Of a DNA stretch of 64,000 nucleotides, positions 34,277-42,488 are shown piece after piece. The notes under the pieces are model-generated. The model searched no databases, had not been told where the DNA came from, and saw only the letters and a program-made list of their open reading frames with translations. The DNA is taken from positions 310,001-374,000 of the forward strand of contig CAMJPC010000001.1 in the NCBI GenBank assembly GCA_946407705.1, read 5' to 3'. The DNA is from an uncultured Clostridia bacterium (GTDB lineage: Bacteria; Bacillota; Clostridia; Saccharofermentanales; Saccharofermentanaceae). The first letter of the stretch is position 1, and each line of letters starts with the position of its first letter. The translations under genes were made by a program, and so were the position numbers.

Positions 34277-34314
34277 CATATGAACATCTATTCATATGAA
34301 CATCTGCTCATATG
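34277..34314. promoter_or_regulatory. Tandem ArsR/SmtB-like operator repeats
   Basis: A 16-base unit beginning CATATGAACATC is repeated (34277-34292, 34293-34308) with a third CATATG. Each junction forms TATGAA-N6-TTCATA or a close variant, the pattern of ArsR/SmtB-family operators. The sites lie between the -10 and the ribosome site of the methyltransferase gene. No ArsR gene is in the window. Confidence 0.6.
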
Positions 34315-34339
34315 TTATCAGAGAATCTGAGAATGTCAA
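34312..34339 (-). promoter_or_regulatory. Promoter of the methyltransferase gene
   Basis: Minus-strand TTGACA (34334-34339) and TAACAT (34312-34317) are 16 bases apart. The operator repeats begin at the -10 and cover the transcription start. Confidence 0.6.
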
Positions 34340-34363
34340 CAGGTAAAAAACAGCTGTAATGAA

Positions 34364-35542
34364 TTACTTTACGTAACTGTAATCGCCTATGAGCTTCATA
34401 AGGTCTGCAAGTGAATCAACTTTTACTTCCTTCTCGTCATTGATCTGGAAAGAGCAGAAGTAACGTGTGCCGTCAATCGTGAAAACGAAATCTTTTGATC
34501 TCGAACTTGGTTCTTCACGCATCTTAACACCATCAGACTCAATCCAGTCTGTGTCATTCTTACCTTTCACAAGATAGCTGTCGTCCGCATCGTACACGAT
34601 CTGGATATTATATATCGGAGCATCATCTTTTGTACTGAGTCTGATGTATTTACCGGATATGCCTCTGATATTGTTAAAGCCCGTAATACGCTTTCCGCCA
34701 AGGATCGGTGTATTCACGATCTTATCGTAGATATAAGGTTCGCTTCGGTCGTCTTTACTCAAGTGCTCGAAAAGGATCTTTGAATAGCGCACGAATCCTT
34801 TCCTGTCCTTATCCGTCAATTCGCGATCAGAAGACTGCACCTTGAAAACGGTATAAAACAATCTGCCGTCTATGAGCTTTGCGTAGTAAAGTGCTTCATC
34901 ATAATGAGGGAGTACTTTTACAGTAGCAAAAACATGATCATCTGTCTGCTCAACGACCGTAATCTTAGGGGCATCCGGATCTTCCGGCGAATAATGTCCC
35001 ATGTTTCCGACATAGATCCAGCCAAGTTTCTCAATGAATTCACTGAAGGAATTGCTGTCAGATTCTTTAAGGTCTGCATATTTGACAAAGCTGTCTGTCA
35101 CTTTTCCGTCTGCCTCAAGGAAATACGCGCTGTTTTCGTTCCAGAAAAGCTTATCGCCATAGTCCACGCAATAGAATTCGTGACTCATCCTGAGCTCATC
35201 GCATCTGGTATAGATCAAAGTCGAATGTCCGACGACGAAGGCATATTTCTCCTGAGCTTCTTCAAGCGTATATCTGTCCTTCAGCGCACGAGAAGGACTC
35301 CAGTACACGATGCTCTCAGGGACTTCGGGTTCTTCGGAACTGACGCGTGTTCCCGTTGGAACGACCAAATCATACGAATCAGTATTGAAAGTCTGAGCAG
35401 GTTCTTTCTGCTTTTCTGTCTGGCTCTGAACGGGTTCTGTCTGCACAGCTGTCTCAACAGTGGTTTTCCCGCATCCGCTCATGCCTATGAGGAACGAAAT
35501 GGCCAGAACCGATGCCATAAAAGATCTAATCTGCTTTTTCAT
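34364..35542 (-). CDS. Lipoprotein of unknown function
   Basis: MKKQIRSFMASVLAISFLIG leads to lipobox MSGC, and a Gln/Thr/Glu-rich linker follows. About 330 residues of extracytoplasmic protein come next, with Tyr/Asp-rich beta segments. I placed the start at the ATG at 35542 with GGTGG 5 bases upstream; longer frames lack a lipoprotein signal at the right place. About 392 residues. No family is recognised. It is bounded by a terminator upstream and the operator region downstream. Confidence 0.8.
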   Translation of the reverse strand: MKKQIRSFMASVLAISFLIGMSGCGKTTVETAVQTEPVQSQTEKQKEPAQTFNTDSYDLVVPTGTRVSSEEPEVPESIVYWSPSRALKDRYTLEEAQEKYAFVVGHSTLIYTRCDELRMSHEFYCVDYGDKLFWNENSAYFLEADGKVTDSFVKYADLKESDSNSFSEFIEKLGWIYVGNMGHYSPEDPDAPKITVVEQTDDHVFATVKVLPHYDEALYYAKLIDGRLFYTVFKVQSSDRELTDKDRKGFVRYSKILFEHLSKDDRSEPYIYDKIVNTPILGGKRITGFNNIRGISGKYIRLSTKDDAPIYNIQIVYDADDSYLVKGKNDTDWIESDGVKMREEPSSRSKDFVFTIDGTRYFCSFQINDEKEVKVDSLADLMKLIGDYSYVK

Positions 35543-35599
35543 ATAAACCACCCGTTTGTCAGACATGCAAAAAGTTATGACAACATTATACCATCTCAT

Positions 35600-35629
35600 A
35601 AAAAGCCCGATGCGTTTTCAGCACCGGGC
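35600..35629 (-). terminator. Terminator after the second beta-lactamase-like gene
   Basis: GCCCGATGC/GCACCGGGC form a stem (one mismatch) with a 7-base loop, followed on the minus strand by TTTTTA. It ends the hydrolase transcription unit. Confidence 0.8.
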
Positions 35630-35678
35630 ATGGTTTCTTTTAGATATTTGTCAGCAAATATACTGAAATACTGATATG

Positions 35679-37355
35679 TCACTTCTGAATAAACATCTTC
35701 TCGAAATAATCAGCGGTCTTTCCGCCCCATGAAAAGGCATCGATCCTCAAGATCAGATCGTCGTCAAGTTTTCTAACATATATATTGGCATTGCCTTTCT
35801 CTCCGTCATGTTCCAGAACCATTGTCAGCCTTAAGTATTCTTTTCCGCCCAAAGTTACTTTCGTTATCTCATTAGATGCAACCTTGCCGCCGTGCTTTTC
35901 ATAATGTTCAGTATATTCTTTCAATAAGTCATTGAGCCAGTCTTCTTCCGTATAATCTTGATCATACGGGACACCGAGCTTGCGGTTCATGTAATGAACC
36001 TCCACACAATCCTCCGTGCTCCAGAATGCAGCATCGAATCTTGTTGCAAGGTCACGTGACTTTACCTTTTTATCACTGGTGCTCTGTAAGTCAGCGTTTT
36101 TCGCTGTCTTTCGTGCATGTTCTCCGGCCTCAGGTAATCCTTTGGGAAGCTTTAGCTTTAATCCGGCATATTCGTTTGTGTATGAATCACCCTTAATGAT
36201 ACTTTGTTTAAAATTCGTTCCGATCATGGGATCTTCGATCTCAGGCAATGGCAGTATACGTTCAAGCTTGATAATGTAAATATGACCGAACTCTTCAGAC
36301 TCGACGATCTTATTATCCGTAATGCATGTTAAAGATGAACCGTTGTGCGAATAACCGTCTTTTTCCTTCACAAGTCCGCAGCAGTATCCGTTCTCTTCCT
36401 TAAGCAATATCTCCATCGATGTCTTGTTAAGGAGTTTTCCTGCAAAGAGAGCCCTGTCAAATTTGACCATATCGGTAAGACATGAATGGATTCCACTGTC
36501 GCCTCTGTAATTGTTGGGACCTGCAGGATATCCTTCCTTATCGGTAAAGCCGTATTGTACGAGTTCGTCATATCCTTCCGCCTTATATGTCATATCACCT
36601 GCGGCCATTGAAGTTGTTTTTGTCATTCCGCACTTGTCAAAGATATTCTTCTTGACGTAATCGCAGTACTTCATACCGGATACTTTTTCGATTATGAAAG
36701 CGAGAAGATGGTAATTGGTATTGCTGTATTCAAATTTGGTCCCGGGTTCAAAATCCAGCGGAGCCTTGTACAATGCCTGCAGGAACTCCTCATCTGTGAC
36801 CTTATCAAGAAAGATGTCGCTCAATTTCTGATTCGCCGCGTTAGCACCTGAAATGTTCCAGAAAGGATCCGGATTATTGCAGTAATCAGCGATTCCCGAA
36901 GTCATGTGGAGCAGATGGTTAACAGTGATCTTCTTTCCTGTCTCATACTCGGGAAAATACTTGTCGAGCGTGTCATCCAAACTGAGCTTGTTCTTTTCTT
37001 TAAGCTGCAGCACGGCAACAGCGGTAAAAGTCTTGCTGACGGAAGCCATGTCATAGACCGTATCCTGAGACTCAAGAGTCTTCCCGTCTTTCTCTGTCTC
37101 TTTCTCCGCATAGAGATATAAGATGTCCTTATCTGTTGCAACGGCCATTGTTCCGGGCAAAGACGAATCACCGTATTTCTTGATCAGTTCGGCATATTTC
37201 GTATCGGGATTGCTCCAGGATCTTTCAGATTCGGTAAGTTTGATTGCGGATAGTGAATTACTTGTATTATTCGCGCATGCTCCGAACGAAAACATCATCA
37301 CAGAAACGAGGACTGAAACAGCAGCTTTTTTCAGACTGATATTCTTAATACACAT
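35679..37355 (-). CDS. Class C beta-lactamase-like serine hydrolase lipoprotein (copy 2)
   Basis: A lipobox FGAC (about residue 27) precedes a serine beta-lactamase/penicillin-binding fold. SxxK lies in SVSKTFTAVAVLQL (near 106), YxN is EYSNTNYHLL (near 210), and a KTG-like HNGSSL segment is near 345. Residues about 390-558 are an extra C-terminal domain shared with the upstream paralog. Such proteins are usually esterases, D-aminopeptidases or cell-wall hydrolases rather than true beta-lactamases. It lies 12 bases downstream of its paralog with a G-run ribosome site, and is the last gene before a terminator. Confidence 0.87.
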   Translation of the reverse strand: MCIKNISLKKAAVSVLVSVMMFSFGACANNTSNSLSAIKLTESERSWSNPDTKYAELIKKYGDSSLPGTMAVATDKDILYLYAEKETEKDGKTLESQDTVYDMASVSKTFTAVAVLQLKEKNKLSLDDTLDKYFPEYETGKKITVNHLLHMTSGIADYCNNPDPFWNISGANAANQKLSDIFLDKVTDEEFLQALYKAPLDFEPGTKFEYSNTNYHLLAFIIEKVSGMKYCDYVKKNIFDKCGMTKTTSMAAGDMTYKAEGYDELVQYGFTDKEGYPAGPNNYRGDSGIHSCLTDMVKFDRALFAGKLLNKTSMEILLKEENGYCCGLVKEKDGYSHNGSSLTCITDNKIVESEEFGHIYIIKLERILPLPEIEDPMIGTNFKQSIIKGDSYTNEYAGLKLKLPKGLPEAGEHARKTAKNADLQSTSDKKVKSRDLATRFDAAFWSTEDCVEVHYMNRKLGVPYDQDYTEEDWLNDLLKEYTEHYEKHGGKVASNEITKVTLGGKEYLRLTMVLEHDGEKGNANIYVRKLDDDLILRIDAFSWGGKTADYFEKMFIQK

Positions 37356-37367
37356 GTGAAAACCCCC

Positions 37368-39011
37368 TTACTCAAACATCTTCTCAACATCATCAGTGGT
37401 CTTGCCGCTGATGCCGCCTGCTTCGATCTCAACCATCAGGTTATCATCCAGTTTCCTGGCGTAAATATACATGAAGCTCTTTTTGCCTTCGATCTCCATG
37501 TTCAGTTCGGCTCTCGTATATTCTTTTCCGCCCAAGGTTACCTTACTGATCTCATTTTTAACGATCTTGAATTCCTCGAACTGTTGTTTAATTACAAGAT
37601 TCAGATAGTCTTCTTCGGTAAGACCCGGATTACCGGGGAAACCGCGCTTGGTATTCAGGAAATTCACCATGATCGAATCACCGGTATTTCCGTCCCAGAC
37701 CCAAGCATCGAAACATGTAGCGAGCAGTCTGGTCTTTTCCTTACTGTCTTCAACAGATCTGATCGCTTCAGCCATATTCATTTGACGTTCGTCTTCGCCG
37801 ATAACGGAGTAACCGTCGGGAATCTTTATCTTCAGACCTGCATATTCGTTGGTATACATCCTGTCTTTGACGGCGCCCTTTGTAAAGTTTGTGCCTGCCA
37901 TGGGATCTTCGCCGCTGAACTTTGGAACGACACCGGTCCTCTCAAGCGAGATAACGTAAATGTGACCGTACTCTTTCGATTCGATGATCCTGTTATTGGT
38001 TAAACATGTAAACGAAGATCCGCTGTGCGAATAACCGTCTTTTTCCTTCACAAGTCCGCAGCAGTATCCGTTCTCTTCCTTAAGCAATATCTCCATCGAT
38101 GCCTTGTTTAGGAGTTTTCCTGCGAAAAGAGCCCTGTCAAAAGCAATCATGTCTGTAAGGCAGGAGTGTATTCCGCTGTCACCTCTAGTGCTGTTCGGGC
38201 AGGCAGGATACCCGTCCTTTGAGAAGTTGTATTTCACGAGTTCGTCAAAGTTTACAGGGACATAAGTCAGGTCGCCTGTAGCCATTGATGTGGTCTTCTT
38301 CATACCGCACTTGTCAAAGATATTCTTCTTGACGTAATCGCAGTACTTCATGCCTGACACCTTTTCGATAATGAACGCAAGAAGATGGTAGTTTGTATTG
38401 CTGTATTCAAACTGTGAATCAGGCTCAAAACCAAGAGGAGCCTGATAGAGTGCCTTAAGGAATTCCTCATCAGATATCCTGTCAAAATAGACGTCGCTGA
38501 GCTTTTGGTTTGCTGCATCTTCTCCCGAGATGTTCCAGAACGGATCGGGATTGTTGTTGTAATCGGGAATCCCCGAACGCATGTGAAGGAGATTGTCGAT
38601 AGTTATCTTTTTGCCTGTCTCGTATTCGGGGAAATACTTATCGAGCGTGTCATCAAGCTTTATCTTTCCTTTTTCTACGAGCTGCAGAACTGCTACCGCC
38701 GTGAAAGTCTTGCTGACAGATCCCAGGTCAAATACAGTATCCTGAGATTCAAATGTCTTTCCGTCTTTCTCCTTCTCATCTTCTGCATAGAGATATACGG
38801 TTTCCTTATCCGTTGCAACGACCATTGTTCCTGCACAGGTAGCACCGGCATAGAGCTCGGCAAGTCCGGAATACTCTTTATCCGGATTTGTCCATGACCT
38901 TTCAGTTTCCGTAAGCTTGATGCCGGACAGCGGATACTTTGACTTCTGCCCGCACGAGGCAAGCGATAAGCACATCGCAAATGCTATTAATGACGAGATT
39001 ACCTTCTTCAT
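37368..39011 (-). CDS. Class C beta-lactamase-like serine hydrolase lipoprotein (copy 1)
   Basis: Same architecture as its downstream neighbour: lipobox LASC near residue 20, SVSKTFTAVAVLQL, EYSNTNYHLL, a SHSGSSF element and a shared C-terminal domain ending GKTTDDVEKMFE. Identity is uneven. Two stretches of 78 and about 47 bases (38024-38101 and near 38305-38351) match copy 2 exactly while the flanks have diverged. I use the ATG at 39011 since it begins a proper lipoprotein signal (MKKVISSLIAFAMCLSLASC); other Met codons are in-frame upstream. It follows the histidine kinase gene by about 90 bases. Confidence 0.87.
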   Translation of the reverse strand: MKKVISSLIAFAMCLSLASCGQKSKYPLSGIKLTETERSWTNPDKEYSGLAELYAGATCAGTMVVATDKETVYLYAEDEKEKDGKTFESQDTVFDLGSVSKTFTAVAVLQLVEKGKIKLDDTLDKYFPEYETGKKITIDNLLHMRSGIPDYNNNPDPFWNISGEDAANQKLSDVYFDRISDEEFLKALYQAPLGFEPDSQFEYSNTNYHLLAFIIEKVSGMKYCDYVKKNIFDKCGMKKTTSMATGDLTYVPVNFDELVKYNFSKDGYPACPNSTRGDSGIHSCLTDMIAFDRALFAGKLLNKASMEILLKEENGYCCGLVKEKDGYSHSGSSFTCLTNNRIIESKEYGHIYVISLERTGVVPKFSGEDPMAGTNFTKGAVKDRMYTNEYAGLKIKIPDGYSVIGEDERQMNMAEAIRSVEDSKEKTRLLATCFDAWVWDGNTGDSIMVNFLNTKRGFPGNPGLTEEDYLNLVIKQQFEEFKIVKNEISKVTLGGKEYTRAELNMEIEGKKSFMYIYARKLDDNLMVEIEAGGISGKTTDDVEKMFE

Positions 39012-39101
39012 TTGATCTGCCATTCCTTTCTTAAAGAGGCTCATTCTGTGTGAACTTACAATTTGAAGATAACAACGTCAATTGGAATTGATGTGGAAGT
39101 T

Positions 39102-40559
39102 TTATGGATTTTCTGTGGAGACAGGTAATTCTATCTTAGCAACTACATCATCGCCCTCATTATCGAGAGAAACAGTGCCGTTGTGACGTTCGATTATGAT
39201 CTTTCCAAGATAGAGACCAAGACCTGATCCGCCGCTTCGTCTGTTTCTTGAACTGTCAGACCTGTAAAACGCTTCGAAAAGGTGCGGGAGGTCTTCTTCA
39301 TCGATATGCGATCCTGTATTGCGTATCTCGGTTAAGATACACCCGTTTTCTTCATGTGCATTTACGATGAGCTTTGAACCCTCGGAAGAATAAAACACCG
39401 CATTTGAAAGGAAAGTCCCGACAGCCATGGAGATAAGCTCCGCATTGCCGTCACAGAAGAGTCCGCTGTCTATACTTGTAACAAGAGGTATCTCTCTTAC
39501 ATCAAGCAATTCCCTGATCTCGTCGATCCTGTTATTCAGTAAAGAAGTCAGATCCACCTTTACCTGCGTGATCTCATTAGCAGCCTGCATCCTTGATACG
39601 GTAAGGATCTCGCCTATGAGCGATTCCATACGCTTTAATGCAGCCAAGGTCCTGGGAAGGTAAGTATCGAGATCATCATAAGGCGGCACGCCGTCGATCA
39701 TTCCGCGGACCTGGCCCTGGGCAATGGTGATAGGCGTCTTAAGCTCATGGGAAGCGGCAATGAAGAATACTTCTTTCTGCCTCTCGAGTTCGTTAACGCG
39801 GCCTATCTCATGTTCAAGTTCCAGGGTCCTTTGGTTGAGATCGGAGATGGTCTCATTAAGGCTTGCTGAAAGATTATCAAGGTCTCGACCGAGATCTCCT
39901 ATCTCATCCCGCCTCTTTGTACCGCTCCTTACCGAAAAGTCCATGCCTGCTATCTTTCCTGAAAGCAGCGAGAGCTTGCGGACAGGTCTTGCGAACAGAT
40001 ATGCGTAAATGAAAGAACAGACCAATGATACCATCACGATCGCGGCAATGATCAACGGCAAAGATCTTTTAAATGACGCAAAGAGTACATACTCGCCCTT
40101 TTGGGACCACAAGCAGACAACCGTGAAATCCTTGTCTTTTCTGCCCTTAATATCCTCAAACCTTACGGGGCCAGACGCAGATAAGATCATTTCTTTATTG
40201 TCTTCGAGGTTAATGAGTTTTAATACGTCATCTCTTACTCTTAACTGATACTTGGAATCCGTGACGTCAGCAGGGAAGCGGTCCCATTCGCTCTTATTCT
40301 CTTTGTAAAAAACTATGTGGCAGTTATTGGAAAGGATAAAGTCATCCACCAGTTTGCCGCTGTCGGCATAAGGCGTAATGTTGAGCTTCTCGACAAAACG
40401 CGCAAATTTAGTCTCCATCTCGTTCCTTCTCAAAGTGTTCCAGCTTAATGGAGTTGCGCTGTAGAGCAGCACGAAGATCAATACGCCGAACAGGACCTGA
40501 ACGATAAAGGTTATCAGAAAGACCTTGAAAGATAATCTGTCAGTTATCCGTTTTCTCAA
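39102..40559 (-). CDS. Sensor histidine kinase, VanS-like
   Basis: The first membrane span (about 10-32) leads to an extracytoplasmic sensor (33-165) and a second span (about 168-192). HAMP (193-245) is followed by the phosphoacceptor SHELKTPI (near 273) and an HATPase with N-box FLSNAVFYS and glycine box GSGLGLYL. It is a membrane-bound kinase sensing an envelope signal. It overlaps the response regulator gene by 20 bases and precedes the two hydrolase lipoproteins, which are plausible targets. 485 residues. Confidence 0.93.
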   Translation of the reverse strand: MRKRITDRLSFKVFLITFIVQVLFGVLIFVLLYSATPLSWNTLRRNEMETKFARFVEKLNITPYADSGKLVDDFILSNNCHIVFYKENKSEWDRFPADVTDSKYQLRVRDDVLKLINLEDNKEMILSASGPVRFEDIKGRKDKDFTVVCLWSQKGEYVLFASFKRSLPLIIAAIVMVSLVCSFIYAYLFARPVRKLSLLSGKIAGMDFSVRSGTKRRDEIGDLGRDLDNLSASLNETISDLNQRTLELEHEIGRVNELERQKEVFFIAASHELKTPITIAQGQVRGMIDGVPPYDDLDTYLPRTLAALKRMESLIGEILTVSRMQAANEITQVKVDLTSLLNNRIDEIRELLDVREIPLVTSIDSGLFCDGNAELISMAVGTFLSNAVFYSSEGSKLIVNAHEENGCILTEIRNTGSHIDEEDLPHLFEAFYRSDSSRNRRSGGSGLGLYLGKIIIERHNGTVSLDNEGDDVVAKIELPVSTENP

Positions 40560-41214
40560 CGCGGTACCCCCGGCCCCTTACGGTCTCGACAATGCCTTCT
40601 CCGACCTTGTGACGGATGTTCTTGATATGACTGTCGATGATGCGCTCATCAACAAGAGAGTTATAGTCCCAGAGCATTTCAAGGAGCATCTCTCTCGAAT
40701 ATATCCGGCCCGGATTCTTAATGAGTGTAAGAAGCAGATCGAATTCTTTGCTCGTAAGCTCAACTTCATTTCCGTCGACGGTGACCTTCATCAGATCCGG
40801 GATCATCACGATGTTCTTATAGACGGTTTTCGAATAATCGTCATTTGAAGTTGGCTGTTCCCGTCTTAAGACCGCCTTAACCTTGCGAAGGAAGATGGGC
40901 ATTGAGAACGGCTTGGTGACATAGTCATCGGCGAGTGAATCGTAGCCTTTGATCATGGAGTTCTCATCGCCTAATGCAGACAGGAAGATAACGGGAACGG
41001 CGGACTTGGCTTTAACCAATTCACAAACGCCGTACCCGTCTATCTTCGGGATCAATATGTCCAGTATTACAAGATCGAACTTCTCTTTATCGAAAAGCTC
41101 GATCGCGGCAACGCCGTCCTCAGCCTCCGATACCGAGAAGCCTTCGTTTCTGAGGTAACTGGCAAGCAGCTCCCTGATCTCAATTTCATCTTCAACTATA
41201 AGAATTCTCTTCAT
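40540..41214 (-). CDS. OmpR/VanR-type response regulator
   Basis: The 224 residues comprise a receiver domain (MKRILIVEDEIEIRELL, phosphoacceptor Asp in LVILDILIPK, conserved Lys in VTKPFS) and a winged-helix DNA-binding domain ending VGEGIVETVRGRGYRVEK. The kinase gene overlaps its 3' end. It likely controls the adjacent beta-lactamase-like lipoproteins; this is inferred from position. Confidence 0.94.
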   Translation of the reverse strand: MKRILIVEDEIEIRELLASYLRNEGFSVSEAEDGVAAIELFDKEKFDLVILDILIPKIDGYGVCELVKAKSAVPVIFLSALGDENSMIKGYDSLADDYVTKPFSMPIFLRKVKAVLRREQPTSNDDYSKTVYKNIVMIPDLMKVTVDGNEVELTSKEFDLLLTLIKNPGRIYSREMLLEMLWDYNSLVDERIIDSHIKNIRHKVGEGIVETVRGRGYRVEKTDN

Positions 41215-41250
41215 ATAGATTCATTATAAAGCACTATACAAAATCCACCA

Positions 41251-41385
41251 CTACTCTATGAGCATCTTCTCGAAATAGTCAGCGGTTTTTCCGATATAGC
41301 TGCGATCGTCTTTTTCATAGTCCCTCCACTTTTCGCTCTTCCCATCAAAGAGTTGTTCGTTATGAGAATGATTATGAAGGCGCAT
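41251..41385 (-). pseudogene. C-terminal relic of a third beta-lactamase-like lipoprotein
   Basis: An open stretch of 44 codons on the minus strand ends with GKTADYFEKMLIE and a stop, matching GKTADYFEKMFIQK at the end of copy 2. Upstream residues (LFDGKSEKWRDY) are still coding-like, but no ribosome site or signal peptide precedes them. The fragment sits on the far side of the two-component genes from the two intact copies. Confidence 0.7.
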
Positions 41386-41452
41386 TATGGATTTAATTTG
41401 AATTTCCGAAGCATTTAATATGAAAGCCGGATATTAACTTGGATTCCGCCAG

Positions 41453-41480
41453 CAAAAAGCCCGGTGCAATACACCGGGCT
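41453..41480 (-). terminator. Terminator of the KPT-repeat lipoprotein gene
   Basis: The perfect 9-bp stem AGCCCGGTG/CACCGGGCT has a 5-base loop and is followed on the minus strand by five T. Confidence 0.88.
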
Positions 41481-41507
41481 CTTCTTATATGATTTGTTGC
41501 TGACCGT

Positions 41508-42326
41508 TCAGCCTCTGTGATCGTGCTGATCTGCAGAGATGAATGTCATGTCATCAGCTGCATGCTCCTGATAGTCGTTCCATGTGATCATTCCGTTTTT
41601 GATGACTGCCTTGCCATGACCTTTATCATAAGCAGTTTTCTTTGAAACGACGTTTCCGCTTTCATCATAGATGTAGTTTGTCTTGATGCAGTTTGTGTAG
41701 GTCAGATTACCGTTTGAGGAATTAAACTTTCCGCTCATCTTCCAGACTGAAGTCTTATTGGGATCATCCTGATCGTGGATGGTAACGGTAAGCTTAACGT
41801 TATTAAGATTGCCTGCATCTACAGTAATCTGTGACCAGGCACCATTGTAGATACCGCTGATCTTATTAGAATCATTCTGCGAGTTCAGACCGGTCTTGGG
41901 TGCAGCCGCAAGATTTCCTGTCTTAACGCTGTCCGTTGACTTCTTTGAAGCTACCTTGGTAGCAGGCTTGGCTGTCGGCTTCTTGGTGGGCTTCTTTGTA
42001 GGCTTGGCAGTAGGCTTTTTAGTAGGTTTCTTAGTCGGCTTCTTCGTGGGTTTCTTTGTGGGCTTGGCAGTTGTTTCCACGGTTTCATCGGGCTCTTCTA
42101 ATTCCACCCTGATCGTCTCAGTCGTCTCTTCATGTACTGCCGTGATCTTCTGGATCTTCGCTTCAGTAACTGAAGGAGCGGTAGTCGTTGTCTGTACTGC
42201 TGCAGCTGATGAGATCATGACAGGTGCCATTGACATGGGTGCTCTTTTGCGGGCAGCACATCCTGCTGCGAGGATCGTTGCAAATGCACAACCTGTTACT
42301 ACAAGGACCAAAAATCTCTTATTCAT
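41508..42326 (-). CDS. Lipoprotein with Lys-Pro-Thr repeat stalk
   Basis: A lipobox AAGC (about residue 23) is followed by a Thr/Glu-rich spacer and then a low-complexity stalk of about nine K-K/A-P-T units (about 90-130). A beta-rich C-terminal domain (about 155-272) ends in a His/Asp cluster, ADQHDHRG. The cationic proline stalk could cross or bind the peptidoglycan layer or teichoic acid. The C-terminal domain is not recognised. 272 residues. Confidence 0.8.
   Translation of the reverse strand: MNKRFLVLVVTGCAFATILAAGCAARKRAPMSMAPVMISSAAAVQTTTTAPSVTEAKIQKITAVHEETTETIRVELEEPDETVETTAKPTKKPTKKPTKKPTKKPTAKPTKKPTKKPTAKPATKVASKKSTDSVKTGNLAAAPKTGLNSQNDSNKISGIYNGAWSQITVDAGNLNNVKLTVTIHDQDDPNKTSVWKMSGKFNSSNGNLTYTNCIKTNYIYDESGNVVSKKTAYDKGHGKAVIKNGMITWNDYQEHAADDMTFISADQHDHRG
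41955..42070 (-). repeat. Tandem repeat encoding Lys-Pro-Thr units
   Basis: Imperfect 12-base units (GGCTTCTTGGTG-like on the plus strand, with Ala-variant units) repeat about nine times. This region could change length by slippage. Confidence 0.75.
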
Positions 42327-42433
42327 TTCTATGATGTCTCCCTACATTGCGTTTGATGTGTTTGTTAACGGCTTGATTTAATCATCAGGCGCTGGTCAAA
42401 ACAATGAACAATGTCTAGAGATATCGTTGACAA

Positions 42434-42461
42434 AGCAACACACCAGATCCAATGTGTTGCT
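42434..42461 (-). terminator. Weak terminator after the SPFH gene
   Basis: AGCAACACA/TGTGTTGCT form a 9-bp stem with a 10-base loop. Only TTGT follows on the minus strand, so termination may be partial. Confidence 0.5.
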
Positions 42462-42488
42462 TATGTGAAATAATAAAACGGGATGAGA

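Noticed and set aside
34904..35674. 256-codon plus-strand frame
   Set aside because: Antisense to a lipoprotein gene with a proper signal peptide and ribosome site; runs through the terminator after the hydrolase gene.
35679..39011. True antibiotic-resistance beta-lactamases
   Set aside because: The SxxK and YxN motifs fit the wider serine hydrolase family, and the long extra C-terminal domain and lipoprotein form do not match known class C beta-lactamases.
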